A stretch of 64,000 bases of DNA. Origin: Mycoplasmatota bacterium (GTDB lineage Bacteria; Bacillota_I; Bacilli_A; MAG-NZ). The stretch's first letter is position 1, and each line of letters opens with the position of its first letter. A model generated the notes under the pieces. The model worked only from the letters and a program-made list of their open reading frames with translations, was not told the origin of the DNA and made no database searches. The translations under genes and the position numbers were made by a program. Shown in pieces: positions 43,569 through 52,757 of the stretch. The stretch covers positions 186,001 through 250,000 of the forward strand of contig CP074575.1 in NCBI GenBank assembly GCA_018394315.1. Direction: 5' to 3'.

Positions 43569-45050
43569 TTACGTTTTCTTTTCTTTAGACAATGCTTTCA
43601 CAATAGATACCATTGCTAGTATCATAACTATTGCGAAAGGAAATGCCGCAACAATTGACATTGTTTGAAGCATTCTAAGTCCATTAACACTTCCTAGCAT
43701 TAATGCTAATGCTACCAATGCTTGCACAACTCCCCATACTACTTTTTTTGAAGTTTTGGGATTTAGGTTACCATCTGAACTTAGCATACCTAATACAAAC
43801 GTCCCAGAGTCCGCTGATGTAACAAAAAATGTTCCTAATAAGATAATTGCTACTAATGATATAATTGAGCCTAATGGATAATTATTTAATACAACGAAAA
43901 ATGCAGTCGAAGTTGATTTAACAGCTTCAGATGCGACCTCGCTTCCAGTATTAATACCAGTAGTACCGAAAATCGCAAACCATACAAATGAAACAAGTAC
44001 TGGTACTAGCAATACACCCATTATAAATTCTCTTATAGTTCTACCTTTTGAAATCCTAGCTATAAAAGTTCCAACAAATGGTGCCCACGCAATCCACCAT
44101 GCCCAGTAGAATATAGTCCACCATCCATACCACTCAGAACCTTCGCTAAATGCTCCAACTTGGAAACTGTCTTTTATTAAGTTATGAAAATATAACCCTA
44201 ATCCATCATTAAATGCGTTTAATATCAAGATAGTAGGACCAACTATAAAAGTCAGTATCATTAAAATAGATGCTAATACTATGTTTGTATTTGATAATAT
44301 CTTTATTCCTTTATTTAAACCAGTTATTGCAGATAACATAAACAAGAATGTAGTTATCGCTACAATAGTAATTAATACATAATTATTTTCTGGAATTCCA
44401 AATAAGTAATTAAGTCCACTATTTATTTGATATGTACCTAAGCCAAGAGATGTCGCTACACCAGCAACAGTGGCAAATATAGCAAAAATATCAATTAACT
44501 TTCCTATCGGACCATTAACTCTATGCCTACCAATTAATGGTATAAATATACTACTAATTAGCCCCTTCTCACCTTTTCTAAATTGCATATAAGCTAGCGA
44601 CAGTGCTATTACTGCATACCCTGCCCAAGGATGCAATCCCCAGTGTAAGAATGATTTTCTTAGTGCAAAGTTTGCAGCTTGTTCACTTGCGCTTTCAATG
44701 CCTACCATTGGAGAAATCCAATGATTTAATGGCTCTGCAACTCCCCAAAATACTAACCCGATTCCCATACCAGCACTAAATAACATAGCAAACCATGAAA
44801 TATTGCTATACTCAGGTACAGAATCATCTTTTCCTAGCTTAATTCGACCGTATTTACTTAACATAATCCATATGGAAAATAAAACAAAGCTTGTCATTGA
44901 TAATATATAAAACCAACCAAAATTATCAACAATATAAGTAAAAGACCTATTTGCAATACTTTCAAAATTGCTTGGTAATAATAGGCCCCATGCAACAATA
45001 ACAACCATAATTGTTAATGAAATATAATATACTATATTCTTATTTTTCAT
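43569..45050 (-). CDS. BCCT-family betaine/choline/carnitine transporter
   Basis: A 493-residue transporter with twelve predicted helices. GMGIGLVFWGVAEPLNHW and WTIFYWAWWIAWAPFVGTFI are the BCCT signature segments, and the tryptophan box of the betaine site is present. It lies 7 bases after the protein B gene, in the same operon. Uptake of glycine betaine for the reductase, rather than osmoprotection, is inferred from that position. Confidence 0.9.
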   Translation of the reverse strand: MKNKNIVYYISLTIMVVIVAWGLLLPSNFESIANRSFTYIVDNFGWFYILSMTSFVLFSIWIMLSKYGRIKLGKDDSVPEYSNISWFAMLFSAGMGIGLVFWGVAEPLNHWISPMVGIESASEQAANFALRKSFLHWGLHPWAGYAVIALSLAYMQFRKGEKGLISSIFIPLIGRHRVNGPIGKLIDIFAIFATVAGVATSLGLGTYQINSGLNYLFGIPENNYVLITIVAITTFLFMLSAITGLNKGIKILSNTNIVLASILMILTFIVGPTILILNAFNDGLGLYFHNLIKDSFQVGAFSEGSEWYGWWTIFYWAWWIAWAPFVGTFIARISKGRTIREFIMGVLLVPVLVSFVWFAIFGTTGINTGSEVASEAVKSTSTAFFVVLNNYPLGSIISLVAIILLGTFFVTSADSGTFVLGMLSSDGNLNPKTSKKVVWGVVQALVALALMLGSVNGLRMLQTMSIVAAFPFAIVMILAMVSIVKALSKEKKT

Positions 45051-45057
45051 AATTAGC

Positions 45058-46371
45058 CTAAATCTTAACAGAAAAGACAGTTTGTTCTGTTACCTCAGTG
45101 CTAAGTGCATCTAGTGCTACTCCAACACGATGATATCTAAGTTTCCATTGTTCTTCAAACGGTGTAGCTGGATCTCCTAGAGGATATGGTATTGATATTG
45201 ATGGGACAATTTTATTTGCTCCTACTGAAGTTGCAACAGGAACTAGGTTTGCCATTTGAACTACTGCAATACCTGTTTTTTCTATAGCTTTTACCATCGT
45301 TGCGCCGCAACGAGTACAGGTACCTCAGGTAGAAGTTAAGATTACTGCATCAACATTATGGTCTTTTAAGACAACAGCAATTTCGCTTCCCATTCTGTAA
45401 GCTTCACCTTCTGTTGTACCAGTTCCTACAGTTGAATAGAAGTGACTATCAATACTGTCAATTTTACCTTCTTTTTCGTATGCTCTTAGTACATCTAGAG
45501 GAACGATTCTATCAGGGTCTGTATCAGCACCATAAGGGTCAAAACCAGCATGAATTGTTTTATATATTCCTTCTAATAAATCATCGTTAGAAGAGATATC
45601 ATACATACCCCATCTAGTTGCTGAAGCAGATTGAATTTTGTCTGGGTTATCAATAGGTACAATACCACCAGTTGTTACCAGTGCAATTTTAGCTTTTGAT
45701 AAATCTTTAATAGCAGGAGCGATGTCTACTCTGTCATTCTTAGGAATTGGAAGTTCGGTTTCAAATTCTTTTCCACTTAATTTCTTGAGTAACATTTCAA
45801 CAACACGTGTTGATGCTGGCTTCATATTTTTATCAATTACTTGAAGTCTGATACCACGAGGGTAGAAATTTTCGGATTCGGCACTACCTAATTTTTCACC
45901 TTTTAAGATTTTATTCGCAGCACTAGCGATGACTTTAATGTCACTACGCATCTTTGTAGCACTTTTACCACCTTTGAAGATATACATATCTTTTTTATAC
46001 ATATTAACACCAGGATTTTCATCATTCATCGATGTTAATACTGGAACACCAAATTTTTCTTTGACCGATTTACATATTGAACCAGCGGCGAAACCATAAC
46101 GTCCCGCTCTAAAAGTAGGGCCAGCTACGAATAAATCGAACTCTAGACCTTCTAACATACCTAGTAATTCTTGAGTAGCAGCTTCTTCATTTGAACCAAA
46201 ATACCCATCACCACAAACTAGAGTGTGAGTAACTTCAGCATCTTCTAATGCTTTGTTTAGAGCTAGTGAAGGTCCAAGGATTTCTGTGTGTAATTCAGGT
46301 TTATAGTCAGCTTGTTCTTCGCCACCAACACCAGCAAAAAATTGATTTATATAATGTACAATTTTTTTCAT
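45058..46371 (-). CDS. grdH: Reductase complex selenoprotein B (GrdB/GrdF/GrdH family), selenocysteine at UGA
   Basis: A 437-residue selenoprotein. The in-frame TGA at 45327-45325 gives Sec349 in ILTSTUGTCTRCGATMV, the protein B motif. N-terminus KKIVHYINQFFAGVGGEEQ. ATG 46371 is chosen: AGGAGG precedes it and the resulting length matches the family; the open frame continues 13 codons upstream into the partner gene. A hairpin TCGTTGC-GGC-GCAACGA begins 11 bases after the UGA and fits a bacterial SECIS. The betaine paralogue (GrdH) is inferred from the neighbouring BCCT gene; sarcosine or glycine types are possible. Confidence 0.92.
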
Positions 46372-46379
46372 AGTACCTC

Positions 46380-47702
46380 CTAAAATTCTTTCATTGTTTT
46401 TTGCGACCAACCTACTACTTGATCACCACAAAACATTGAGTTATTTTCCATAATAATGGATCCATCTTCTTTCACTGATGGTCCTAGTTTTTCATCATCA
46501 GCCCATCCTCCTGACAGACCATCTCTTGCTAGTGATTGTAACTCACCAACAACTTCTTCCATTGGCGCAAGTTCAATCAATTTACTAACGTTACCACATG
46601 ATACGATCGCATCGGCTTTTTCAGAGAGCACTACTAGTGGTTGAGATTTTCCATCACGACCAGTACACTCATTAGTAATTCCTACTGTTTTAACGCCGGC
46701 ATCTTCTAATGCATCAAAACATGCGATAAAGTCTGCATCTGGATTTCCGTAACCTTCTTCCGCTAAGATGGCTCCATCAGCACCAATGGTGCTAGCTATT
46801 TGTGCTACAAACAATGCTGATCTATTTTTTTGCTCAAGTGATACATTTAGATTCGATGTTATAACACCTAAGAAGTTAAGAGTTTTCCCATGTTCTTTAT
46901 ACAATTCTTTAATTGTGGGATTATTTTGAAAATCATAAGTAGACCATTTCGAAGAACAAGGCATAAATGAACCAGAAATAATTGCACTATCAATAATTTC
47001 ATTTGGATGCATTAATGTTGGAACATACTTGTTCATGTCCCATCCATAAACCAAATCATTATAGCCAAGCTCTTCCATTTGTGATTGACATTGTATTACA
47101 TAAACTACTTTATGTAGATCTTTAACATTATCTCTACCAGTAATACTACATAAATCATAATCTTCTATTTCATCTGGTTCTAATTCACGAACAGCCTCAG
47201 CTAAGTATTCAGATAAGCGCATAGCACCCCATCTTAAAGCATGATTTTTCTTTTGTTGCTCATGTCTTTCGAACTCTTCATCCGTATCAGCAACTAAACA
47301 AACATTTATAAGACCAGAATAATGAGAATAATCTGCACCGGGACCAGACATATCTATAAGTCCATCTCCAAAACTCCCCCAATGTTTACCAACTGCAAGA
47401 ACGCTCATATTTTTTAAAGCATGTGTTCTTCCTTCACCCAATTGGTATAAATCACCAGTTACTCCAGGGAATGTACAATTCTTTCCAATTTTACATCTTG
47501 CTTCAATTGCCTCTTTTACAGGTACAATTCTCTTTTTGTCACCTGGTACTGCGATTACAATATCGGCTTCAGTAATATGAGAATCCTCCATTACATGTTC
47601 TAGAGCTTCTTTTTTATTTATTGTTAAGACGCCGTTTTGAAACGATGTTGAGTTTCCAAAGCTAACTTCTTTAACAATAAAATTACCAATTTCTAACTTC
47701 AT
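46380..47702 (-). CDS. grdI: Reductase component B proprotein (GrdE/GrdG/GrdI family)
   Basis: A 440-residue protein that in this family is cleaved to two subunits with a pyruvoyl group that captures the substrate amine. Conserved blocks: VSFGNSTSFQNGVLTINK, FPGVTGDLYQLGEGRTHALK, the processing region IISGSFMPCSSKWSTYDFQNNP split here at SGSFMPC (C249) and STYDFQNNP, and VGITNECTGRDGKSQPL. Whether C249 is the pyruvoyl precursor is not certain, since the glycine-type protein has its N-C site three residues earlier. Heads the operon, with AAGGAGG before ATG 47702. Betaine specificity is inferred from the BCCT gene. Confidence 0.88.
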   Translation of the reverse strand: MKLEIGNFIVKEVSFGNSTSFQNGVLTINKKEALEHVMEDSHITEADIVIAVPGDKKRIVPVKEAIEARCKIGKNCTFPGVTGDLYQLGEGRTHALKNMSVLAVGKHWGSFGDGLIDMSGPGADYSHYSGLINVCLVADTDEEFERHEQQKKNHALRWGAMRLSEYLAEAVRELEPDEIEDYDLCSITGRDNVKDLHKVVYVIQCQSQMEELGYNDLVYGWDMNKYVPTLMHPNEIIDSAIISGSFMPCSSKWSTYDFQNNPTIKELYKEHGKTLNFLGVITSNLNVSLEQKNRSALFVAQIASTIGADGAILAEEGYGNPDADFIACFDALEDAGVKTVGITNECTGRDGKSQPLVVLSEKADAIVSCGNVSKLIELAPMEEVVGELQSLARDGLSGGWADDEKLGPSVKEDGSIIMENNSMFCGDQVVGWSQKTMKEF

Positions 47703-48132
47703 TACAAACCTCCTTATTTTTTTTATAAAATACTTAAAATCATTTTACGAAACTTAATGAATTTTTAGATTGCACCTTTAAATATTGTTTACTTTTATTT
47801 TCTTAGTATGTAAAAAGAAATCATCTTTTAACATTTTTTTATTCTGAAAAAGAGCTTTCAAAATATCAAATATGATTTGTTTAGTAACTTAAAAAGCAAT
47901 GTTAAAAGGAATTTCTAAAACTTAATCAGTTCGACACTAATTTCAAATTTATGATCAAAAAAAAGCAATAACAGAAGTTCAAACTCCTATTATTGCCAAA
48001 CTAGAATTATGGTATAATTCTCGATTTTTCTTCAATTATAATTTATGTTTATATCTTATATAAGATGAACTCAACCATATCACAATTGTAAGCTGCATGT
48101 TCAATACTACATATTTTATGTCTCCCTACTAT
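47703..48132. other. Leader and intergenic region of the reductase operon
   Basis: 430 AT-rich bases. The leftward terminator at 47957-47997 ends the metallopeptidase transcript, so the remaining 250 bases should hold the reductase promoter. No clear sigma-A -35, sigma-54 site or known riboswitch was recognised. Confidence 0.55.
47957..47997 (-). terminator. Terminator after the metallopeptidase gene
   Basis: Leftward GGCAATAATA...GTTATTGC stem followed by eight T. Confidence 0.8.
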
Positions 48133-48804
48133 TTAGAATAAATCAAGTAAGATTTGATTCCGAGTCAACCATTCCTTTCTTTTCCGATAGTCAGGCATAA
48201 TCCTTTCAACAGTCTGCCAGTATTTTTTAGAATGATTGTGATGAACCAAATGAACTAACTCATGCACAATCACGTAATCAATAATCTCTTGCGGAGCCAT
48301 AACTAATCGCCACGTAAAGTTGATCTTGCCTACACTGCTACAAGATCCCCAACGTTTTTTTGCACTAGATAAACCAACACTTTTGTAGGAGTATCCCAAC
48401 ATATTTCCTATTTCATTAGTTCTATTCGTAAATATTTTTCTAGCGCATTTCATATACCAAGAGGACATTTTTTGGACTGGGTTATCCAAAAATGCCTTTG
48501 GAAAAACGATATATTTATCATCAATGTAAATGTTTGCTTCATCTCTTATATCCAGTAGATAGGTATTACCTAAAAACAGAAATTCTTCTCCTGAGACAAA
48601 TTCTTTTCTCTTGTGAAGTTCGTTTCTGTTAGATATCTCATTGAGTTTTTTACGAATCCATTCTTCCTTGCTATTAACCAGATTGTCTATAACTTGAAAA
48701 GATACTTTTCTAGGCGCTTTTACTAAAATACTACCTTTATTATCAATAGTAATTGATAAAGTTTTGCGATCACTTCTTTTAATTTCATAAACTATTTTAT
48801 TCAT
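48133..48804 (-). CDS. YgjP/SprT-like zinc metallopeptidase (M48 group)
   Basis: A 223-residue cytosolic protein with the zinc motif in DYVIVHELVHLVHHNHSKKYW (HELVH, third ligand in the following helix), preceded by KKRWGSCSSVGKINFTWRLV, the hallmark of the YgjP (DUF45) family. Length is normal. Function in the cell is poorly known. Transcribed alone with a terminator downstream. Confidence 0.9.
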   Translation of the reverse strand: MNKIVYEIKRSDRKTLSITIDNKGSILVKAPRKVSFQVIDNLVNSKEEWIRKKLNEISNRNELHKRKEFVSGEEFLFLGNTYLLDIRDEANIYIDDKYIVFPKAFLDNPVQKMSSWYMKCARKIFTNRTNEIGNMLGYSYKSVGLSSAKKRWGSCSSVGKINFTWRLVMAPQEIIDYVIVHELVHLVHHNHSKKYWQTVERIMPDYRKRKEWLTRNQILLDLF

Positions 48805-48901
48805 ACAATACCTCTATGGACTATTATAGCATCTTAATAAAAACGGTTGATTTTATATACCAATCGTAAGTCTCAATGAGGCGACTTATTTGCCCATATG
48901 T

Positions 48902-49537
48902 TTACTTCGCATCGGCTTCCTTAATCTTTTTATCATGATATCTATTGAATATTAATAATGATGTAATTGCTCCTGTTATTGCGCATATCATATCCCATTG
49001 TGCATCCCAAATATCTCCTTGCATAGATAGAATATAAGCATCTGATTGATCAAATATCACAGCCGCAGCAAATTCTAACAATTCCCAACTTGCACTAATA
49101 GCTAAAACAAAGAACACAATCACTAAATAAAAAAACTTACTCTTTTTCATATAATCATTCCTAATAAACAACTCTTTTGCTAGTAGTATCGGCACAAATC
49201 CTTGAAAGAAGTGACCGATGCGATCAAAATAATTTCTACTTTGTCCTAAACTGTCCCTTAACATACTAAACAATGGGGTGTTTTCGTATGTATACTTTGC
49301 TGCTACCAAAATTATTACCAAATGTATAAAAATCATAACGTAAGCAAAGCTTGTAAATCTAAACTTCCTATATGTGAAAATAAAACAAACAGCATAAATA
49401 ATGGCAACAGAAATGTTTGAAAGCCACAATAAAGAATCATATGGCTTAATCCCAGACCAGACTGCAATTATGAGTGTAATTACTAAAAGTAATATATGAA
49501 AACTTTCTTCATTCCTAAAAACTCTTCTCCTATTCAT
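48902..49537 (-). CDS. YjdF-like (DUF2238) membrane protein
   Basis: A 211-residue protein with about six helices. DRIGHFFQGFVPILLAKELF and ISASWELLEFAAAVIF and GDIWDAQWDMICAITGAI are the conserved DUF2238 segments with acidic residues inside the membrane. ATG 49537 follows AGGGGGG; a longer in-frame start at 49573 has no site. Function unknown. Monocistronic, next to the IS element. Confidence 0.85.
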   Translation of the reverse strand: MNRRRVFRNEESFHILLLVITLIIAVWSGIKPYDSLLWLSNISVAIIYAVCFIFTYRKFRFTSFAYVMIFIHLVIILVAAKYTYENTPLFSMLRDSLGQSRNYFDRIGHFFQGFVPILLAKELFIRNDYMKKSKFFYLVIVFFVLAISASWELLEFAAAVIFDQSDAYILSMQGDIWDAQWDMICAITGAITSLLIFNRYHDKKIKEADAK

Positions 49538-49628
49538 AATCCCCCCTAATTTAATTTTAAATCTAGACTTCATTCGACGATAAGTATTTCATCTACTCTA
49601 ATGATACTATATCAGCATAACAAATAAA

Positions 49629-49655
49629 AGGGCTGGGAAAATCCCCTAAGCCCTG
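49629..49655 (-). terminator. Terminator left of the IS element
   Basis: Leftward AGGGCTTAGGGG...CCCAGCCCT stem followed by TTTTATTT. It probably served the cstA transcript before the IS inserted between them. Confidence 0.6.
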
Positions 49656-49798
49656 TGTTCCCTAGTTGACTCAAAAATTGAAAGCCCTATTTTTAAACTG
49701 CTAAAGAGTTGACTAGGACTTCGTTATATCAATAAAAAGTAAATTTATTTGCAACGTTACGTGGAATGTCAAGAAGGAATCATGTAGATATCTCAATA

Positions 49799-49808
49799 AA
49801 AGGTACCT
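49799..49808. repeat. Left copy of the direct repeat flanking the IS
   Basis: AAAGGTACCT, repeated at 51213-51222. The right copy extends to AAAGGTACCTTTT, so the original target held the palindrome AAAAGGTACCTTTT. Confidence 0.6.
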
Positions 49809-49845
49809 CTTATGTACTGAACCCCAAAGTTCGGACTAATAAAAA

Positions 49846-50589
49846 CTAAATCAAGCAATGTTCTCGGTATTGTACCGGGGACATTTTTAGTTTAGTTACT
49901 ATCCTTTCATTATTATAATAATTAATGTATTTCTTAAGTTCTCTTATGAACTGTTTGACTGTTTTGAACTTATTCACATGGTAAAATTCCGCCTTTAGAT
50001 GAGAGAAAAAGTTTTCAGCCTTAGAATTGTCCAAACAGTTGCCTCTTCTAGACATGCTTTGTGTTATTTCCTTGTCTTCTAGATATGTTTGGAATCTTCT
50101 GTTTTGATACTGGAATCCCTGATCTGAGTGGACTATGGTATTTTTCATCTTAGTAGTAATTCCCTTTTCTAACATTTCAATAACTAGTCTTACATTGGGA
50201 CTAAATCCTACTGTATAGCTTATTACTTCGTCGTTATGGATATCTATTAACGGTGATAAGTATATCTTTCTACCATCTACCTTAAATTCAGTTATATCAG
50301 TTACTAATTTTTCTTTGAATGTATTAGTGCTAAAATCCCGATTAAGTTCATTGTTGGCTATCTTACCAACTTCCCTTTTGTATGATCTATATTTTTTCAC
50401 TCGTATTTTAGCCACTAATCCTAATGATTTCATTAATCTATATACTTTCTTGTGATTAATTACTAAACCCTCATTTCTTAAAACTATGGTTATTCGCCTA
50501 TAACCATATCTACCCTTATGTTTATAGTATATATTGGTTATTTTGCTTTTTATTTCTTTATCGTTATCAGAATCTATATTTTTGAGCAC
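49846..50589 (-). CDS. IS150-like transposase OrfB (DDE integrase core)
   Basis: 247 residues from GTG 50589. DDE catalytic segments: VTDITEFKVDGRKIYLSPLI (first D), VHSDQGFQYQ (second D) and RRGNCLDNSKAENFFSHLK (E). The -1 frame is open upstream to the end of orfA, reading RIVFELRQKHGVLKPILEIA, so the functional product is probably the OrfAB fusion of about 390 residues made by -1 frameshifting near 50680. The core looks intact and active. Confidence 0.9.
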   Translation of the reverse strand: MLKNIDSDNDKEIKSKITNIYYKHKGRYGYRRITIVLRNEGLVINHKKVYRLMKSLGLVAKIRVKKYRSYKREVGKIANNELNRDFSTNTFKEKLVTDITEFKVDGRKIYLSPLIDIHNDEVISYTVGFSPNVRLVIEMLEKGITTKMKNTIVHSDQGFQYQNRRFQTYLEDKEITQSMSRRGNCLDNSKAENFFSHLKAEFYHVNKFKTVKQFIRELKKYINYYNNERIVTKLKMSPVQYREHCLI

Positions 50590-50675
50590 ATCAAAATAAG
50601 TAGACTTAGCTAAGTTGGCTATCTCAAGAATAGGTTTTAGAACTCCGTGTTTTTGCCTTAGTTCAAATACTATTC

Positions 50676-51152
50676 TTACTTTTTCTTTCGTTTTCGCTCT
50701 TCCCGTTCTTGAACTAAGGCGTCTAGCTTTTTTAGATATTCTAGTTCCAATCTTAACCTTTGGTTTTCTGCTAATAGGTCTTCATTTTTATTCAAATCCT
50801 TTGGTTTTTGCACAATCTTACTTTTTCTTCCTCTTCCATCTATGGATAGTCCATCAATGCCGTACTCATGGTATTTTCTTTCCCATTTATGTAGTTTTCC
50901 AGCAACAATACCATATTTCATGTCTGTTTCTGCGTATCCATATTCCCAAAAATATTCAAGTATCTCAAACTTTTTTTCGCTAGATATTTTCGTGTTTTTC
51001 TTTCTCATAAATCCTGTCGTTTTACTCTTTCTAACCCACCTGTATATAGTTTCATCTGCCTTTAGGTTGAATTTATTCATTGTAGCAGTTAGACCATACT
51101 TATTATAGTAACTAACTACTTTCACCTTAAATTCTACATCATATTTTGCCAA
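50676..51152 (-). CDS. IS150-like transposase OrfA (helix-turn-helix)
   Basis: 158 residues with two helix-turn-helix segments (YDVEFKVKVVSYYNKYGLTA; KFEILEYFWEYGYAETDMKY) and a C-terminal coiled coil (LLAENQRLRLELEYLKKLDA) ending in lysine-rich ERKRKKK. The A-rich run at the end is the likely slip point into orfB. Binds the terminal repeats. Confidence 0.88.
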   Translation of the reverse strand: MAKYDVEFKVKVVSYYNKYGLTATMNKFNLKADETIYRWVRKSKTTGFMRKKNTKISSEKKFEILEYFWEYGYAETDMKYGIVAGKLHKWERKYHEYGIDGLSIDGRGRKSKIVQKPKDLNKNEDLLAENQRLRLELEYLKKLDALVQEREERKRKKK

Positions 51153-51212
51153 AGTAAAAGCACCCCTTCCTTTCTAAGTTTACTTAGTCCGGATTTTGGG
51201 GTGCATTACATT

Positions 51213-51222
51213 AAAGGTACCT
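51213..51222. repeat. Right copy of the direct repeat flanking the IS
   Basis: AAAGGTACCT, matching 49799-49808. It lies 18 bases past the cstA stop. Confidence 0.6.
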
Positions 51223-51239
51223 TTTAATTCTTTGTTGTA

Positions 51240-52637
51240 TTATGCCACTTTTTTTTCTTGTTGTTTTACAAAGAACATGAACCATACGAATGATATGATA
51301 GCTATAAGTATTCCTACAGGATATCCAATTGAAGTAGATAAAGTAAGTCCCTCTGGAGCTATAATAATATATGTCGTTACTACAGCAGTCATAAATGTTG
51401 CAGGAACTGAACAAATATAGTGAAATTTCTTATTTTTAACTAAGAAACTTGCTGATGCCCAAAGCATGATAGTTGCTAATGTTTGGTTGCTCCATGCAAA
51501 GTATCTCCAAATAATTCCGAAATCGATAAATGTAAGTGCAACACCTATTGCGAATAAAGGAATTGCTATAACAAATCTATTTTTGATTTTACCTTGTTTT
51601 AATTTAATTGCATCAGCTATTGCTAATCGTGCACTTCTAAATGCTGTATCTCCAGAAGTGATTGGACATGCAACAACACCTAATATAGCTAAGAATCCAC
51701 CAAATGTACCTAATAAAGAAATTGAAATTGTGTTTACAACTACTGCGGCTGACCCTGCTTCCGATAAAGCTTGAGTACTTCCAAAGAACGCCATTGAAGC
51801 TGCTGCCCATATTAGTGCAATTATACCTTCAGCAATCATAGCACCATAGAATATCATACGCCCCTCTTTTTCGTTGCTTATGCAACGAGCCATGATTGGT
51901 GATTGAGTAGCGTGGAAACCACTAATAGCCCCACATGCAATTGTAATAAATAGATATGGGAATATTGCCTTTCCACCTGGATGAAGATTAGTAAACTCAA
52001 TTTCAGGTATGGTGTATCCATTAGCGAAAATACCAATGATGATACCAAATCCCATAATTAATAATGCTAACCCGAATACTGGATAGATTTTCCCAATAAT
52101 CTTATCAACTGGTAATACAGTTGCTAATAAGTAATAAACAATAATTCCTGTAACCCATATGAAACGACTAATACCAGTCATATTCTCTAAAATACCTGCA
52201 GGTCCATTAACAAAGACTACACCAACTAAAATTAATAGTACTACCGAGAATATACGCATTGCATTTTTTGCAGATGTTCCTAAGTAACGACCTACAATTT
52301 CAGCAACTGTTTCTCCATTATGACGCATAGATAACATTCCTGCAAAATAGTCATGAGTTGCTCCAGCAAAGATACAACCTAAAACAATCCATAAGAATGC
52401 TGCAGGTCCCCAGTATGCTCCTGCTACTGCCCCAAAGATTGGACCTAGCCCTGCAATATTTAAAAACTGAATTAAGAATGCCTTTTTTCTTTCGATAGGC
52501 ATGAAGTCTACACCATCATTATTTGCTACTGCTGGTGTCACTTTATTTTGATCAGCTCCAAATATCCTTTCAACAATTTTCCCATAAATAGCATAACCTA
52601 AAACTAGTGCTACTATTGACAATAAAAACGAAATCAT
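51240..52637 (-). CDS. cstA: CstA/BtsT-family pyruvate or peptide transporter
   Basis: A 465-residue carbon-starvation family transporter with about 13 helices: QFLNIAGLGPIFGAVAGAYW, AGATHDYFAGMLSMRHNGET, GFHATQSPIMARCISNEKEG and ITSGDTAFRSARLAIAD. It is the shorter form common in anaerobes compared with the roughly 700-residue E. coli proteins. In E. coli, CstA and BtsT import pyruvate and BtsT is controlled by a LytS/LytR-type pair. That pair lies directly upstream here, so pyruvate uptake is the likeliest role. An IS has landed 27 bases after its stop. Confidence 0.9.
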   Translation of the reverse strand: MISFLLSIVALVLGYAIYGKIVERIFGADQNKVTPAVANNDGVDFMPIERKKAFLIQFLNIAGLGPIFGAVAGAYWGPAAFLWIVLGCIFAGATHDYFAGMLSMRHNGETVAEIVGRYLGTSAKNAMRIFSVVLLILVGVVFVNGPAGILENMTGISRFIWVTGIIVYYLLATVLPVDKIIGKIYPVFGLALLIMGFGIIIGIFANGYTIPEIEFTNLHPGGKAIFPYLFITIACGAISGFHATQSPIMARCISNEKEGRMIFYGAMIAEGIIALIWAAASMAFFGSTQALSEAGSAAVVVNTISISLLGTFGGFLAILGVVACPITSGDTAFRSARLAIADAIKLKQGKIKNRFVIAIPLFAIGVALTFIDFGIIWRYFAWSNQTLATIMLWASASFLVKNKKFHYICSVPATFMTAVVTTYIIIAPEGLTLSTSIGYPVGILIAIISFVWFMFFVKQQEKKVA

Positions 52638-52714
52638 AACTTATTCCTCCCCTTTTCTAGTGAATAAATTATATATAGAAATTTTGTATGATTTTCTTTA
52701 TCAAGGTGAAATGC

Positions 52715-52745
52715 AAAAAACACAACCTAAGCGGTTATGTTTTTT
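52715..52745 (-). terminator. Terminator between lytR and cstA
   Basis: Leftward stem ACATAACC/GGTTGTGT with loop GCTTA and six T. The mirrored A-run allows termination in both directions. It overlaps one half of the LytTR-type site, so regulator binding and termination may interact. Confidence 0.75.
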
Positions 52746-52756
52746 ATGTGAACGGT
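52728..52756 (-). promoter_or_regulatory. BtsR-like LytTR binding site upstream of cstA
   Basis: Read leftward: ACCGTTCA (52756-52749), 13 bases, ACCGCTTA (52735-52728). As I recall it, the motif reported for the E. coli regulator YehT/BtsR is ACC[G/A]CT[C/T]A twice, 13 bases apart. The second box matches fully, the first differs at one base, and the spacing is exact, giving the 21-base repeat usual for LytTR dimers. The site lies 91 bases upstream of the cstA ATG. Confidence 0.65.
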
Positions 52757-52757
52757 T

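Larger units (their letters stand above)
49809..51212 (-). mobile_element. IS3-family (IS150-like) insertion sequence
   Basis: About 1.4 kb with imperfect terminal inverted repeats: TGTACTGAACCCCAAAGTTC (left) against TGTAATGCACCCCAAAATCC (right, reversed), both continuing CGGACTAA. It encodes orfA and orfB in the IS3 arrangement with a -1 shift between them, and both reading frames are intact. It lies between cstA and that gene's probable terminator. Both ends carry AAAGGTACCT, longer than the 3-5 base duplication usual for IS3. Confidence 0.88.

Noticed and set aside
41985..45327. In-frame TGA codons in grdA and the protein B gene as sequencing errors or pseudogenes
   Set aside because: Both TGAs sit exactly at the known selenocysteine positions (CFVUTAAG and STUGTCTRC), and the downstream frames are intact.
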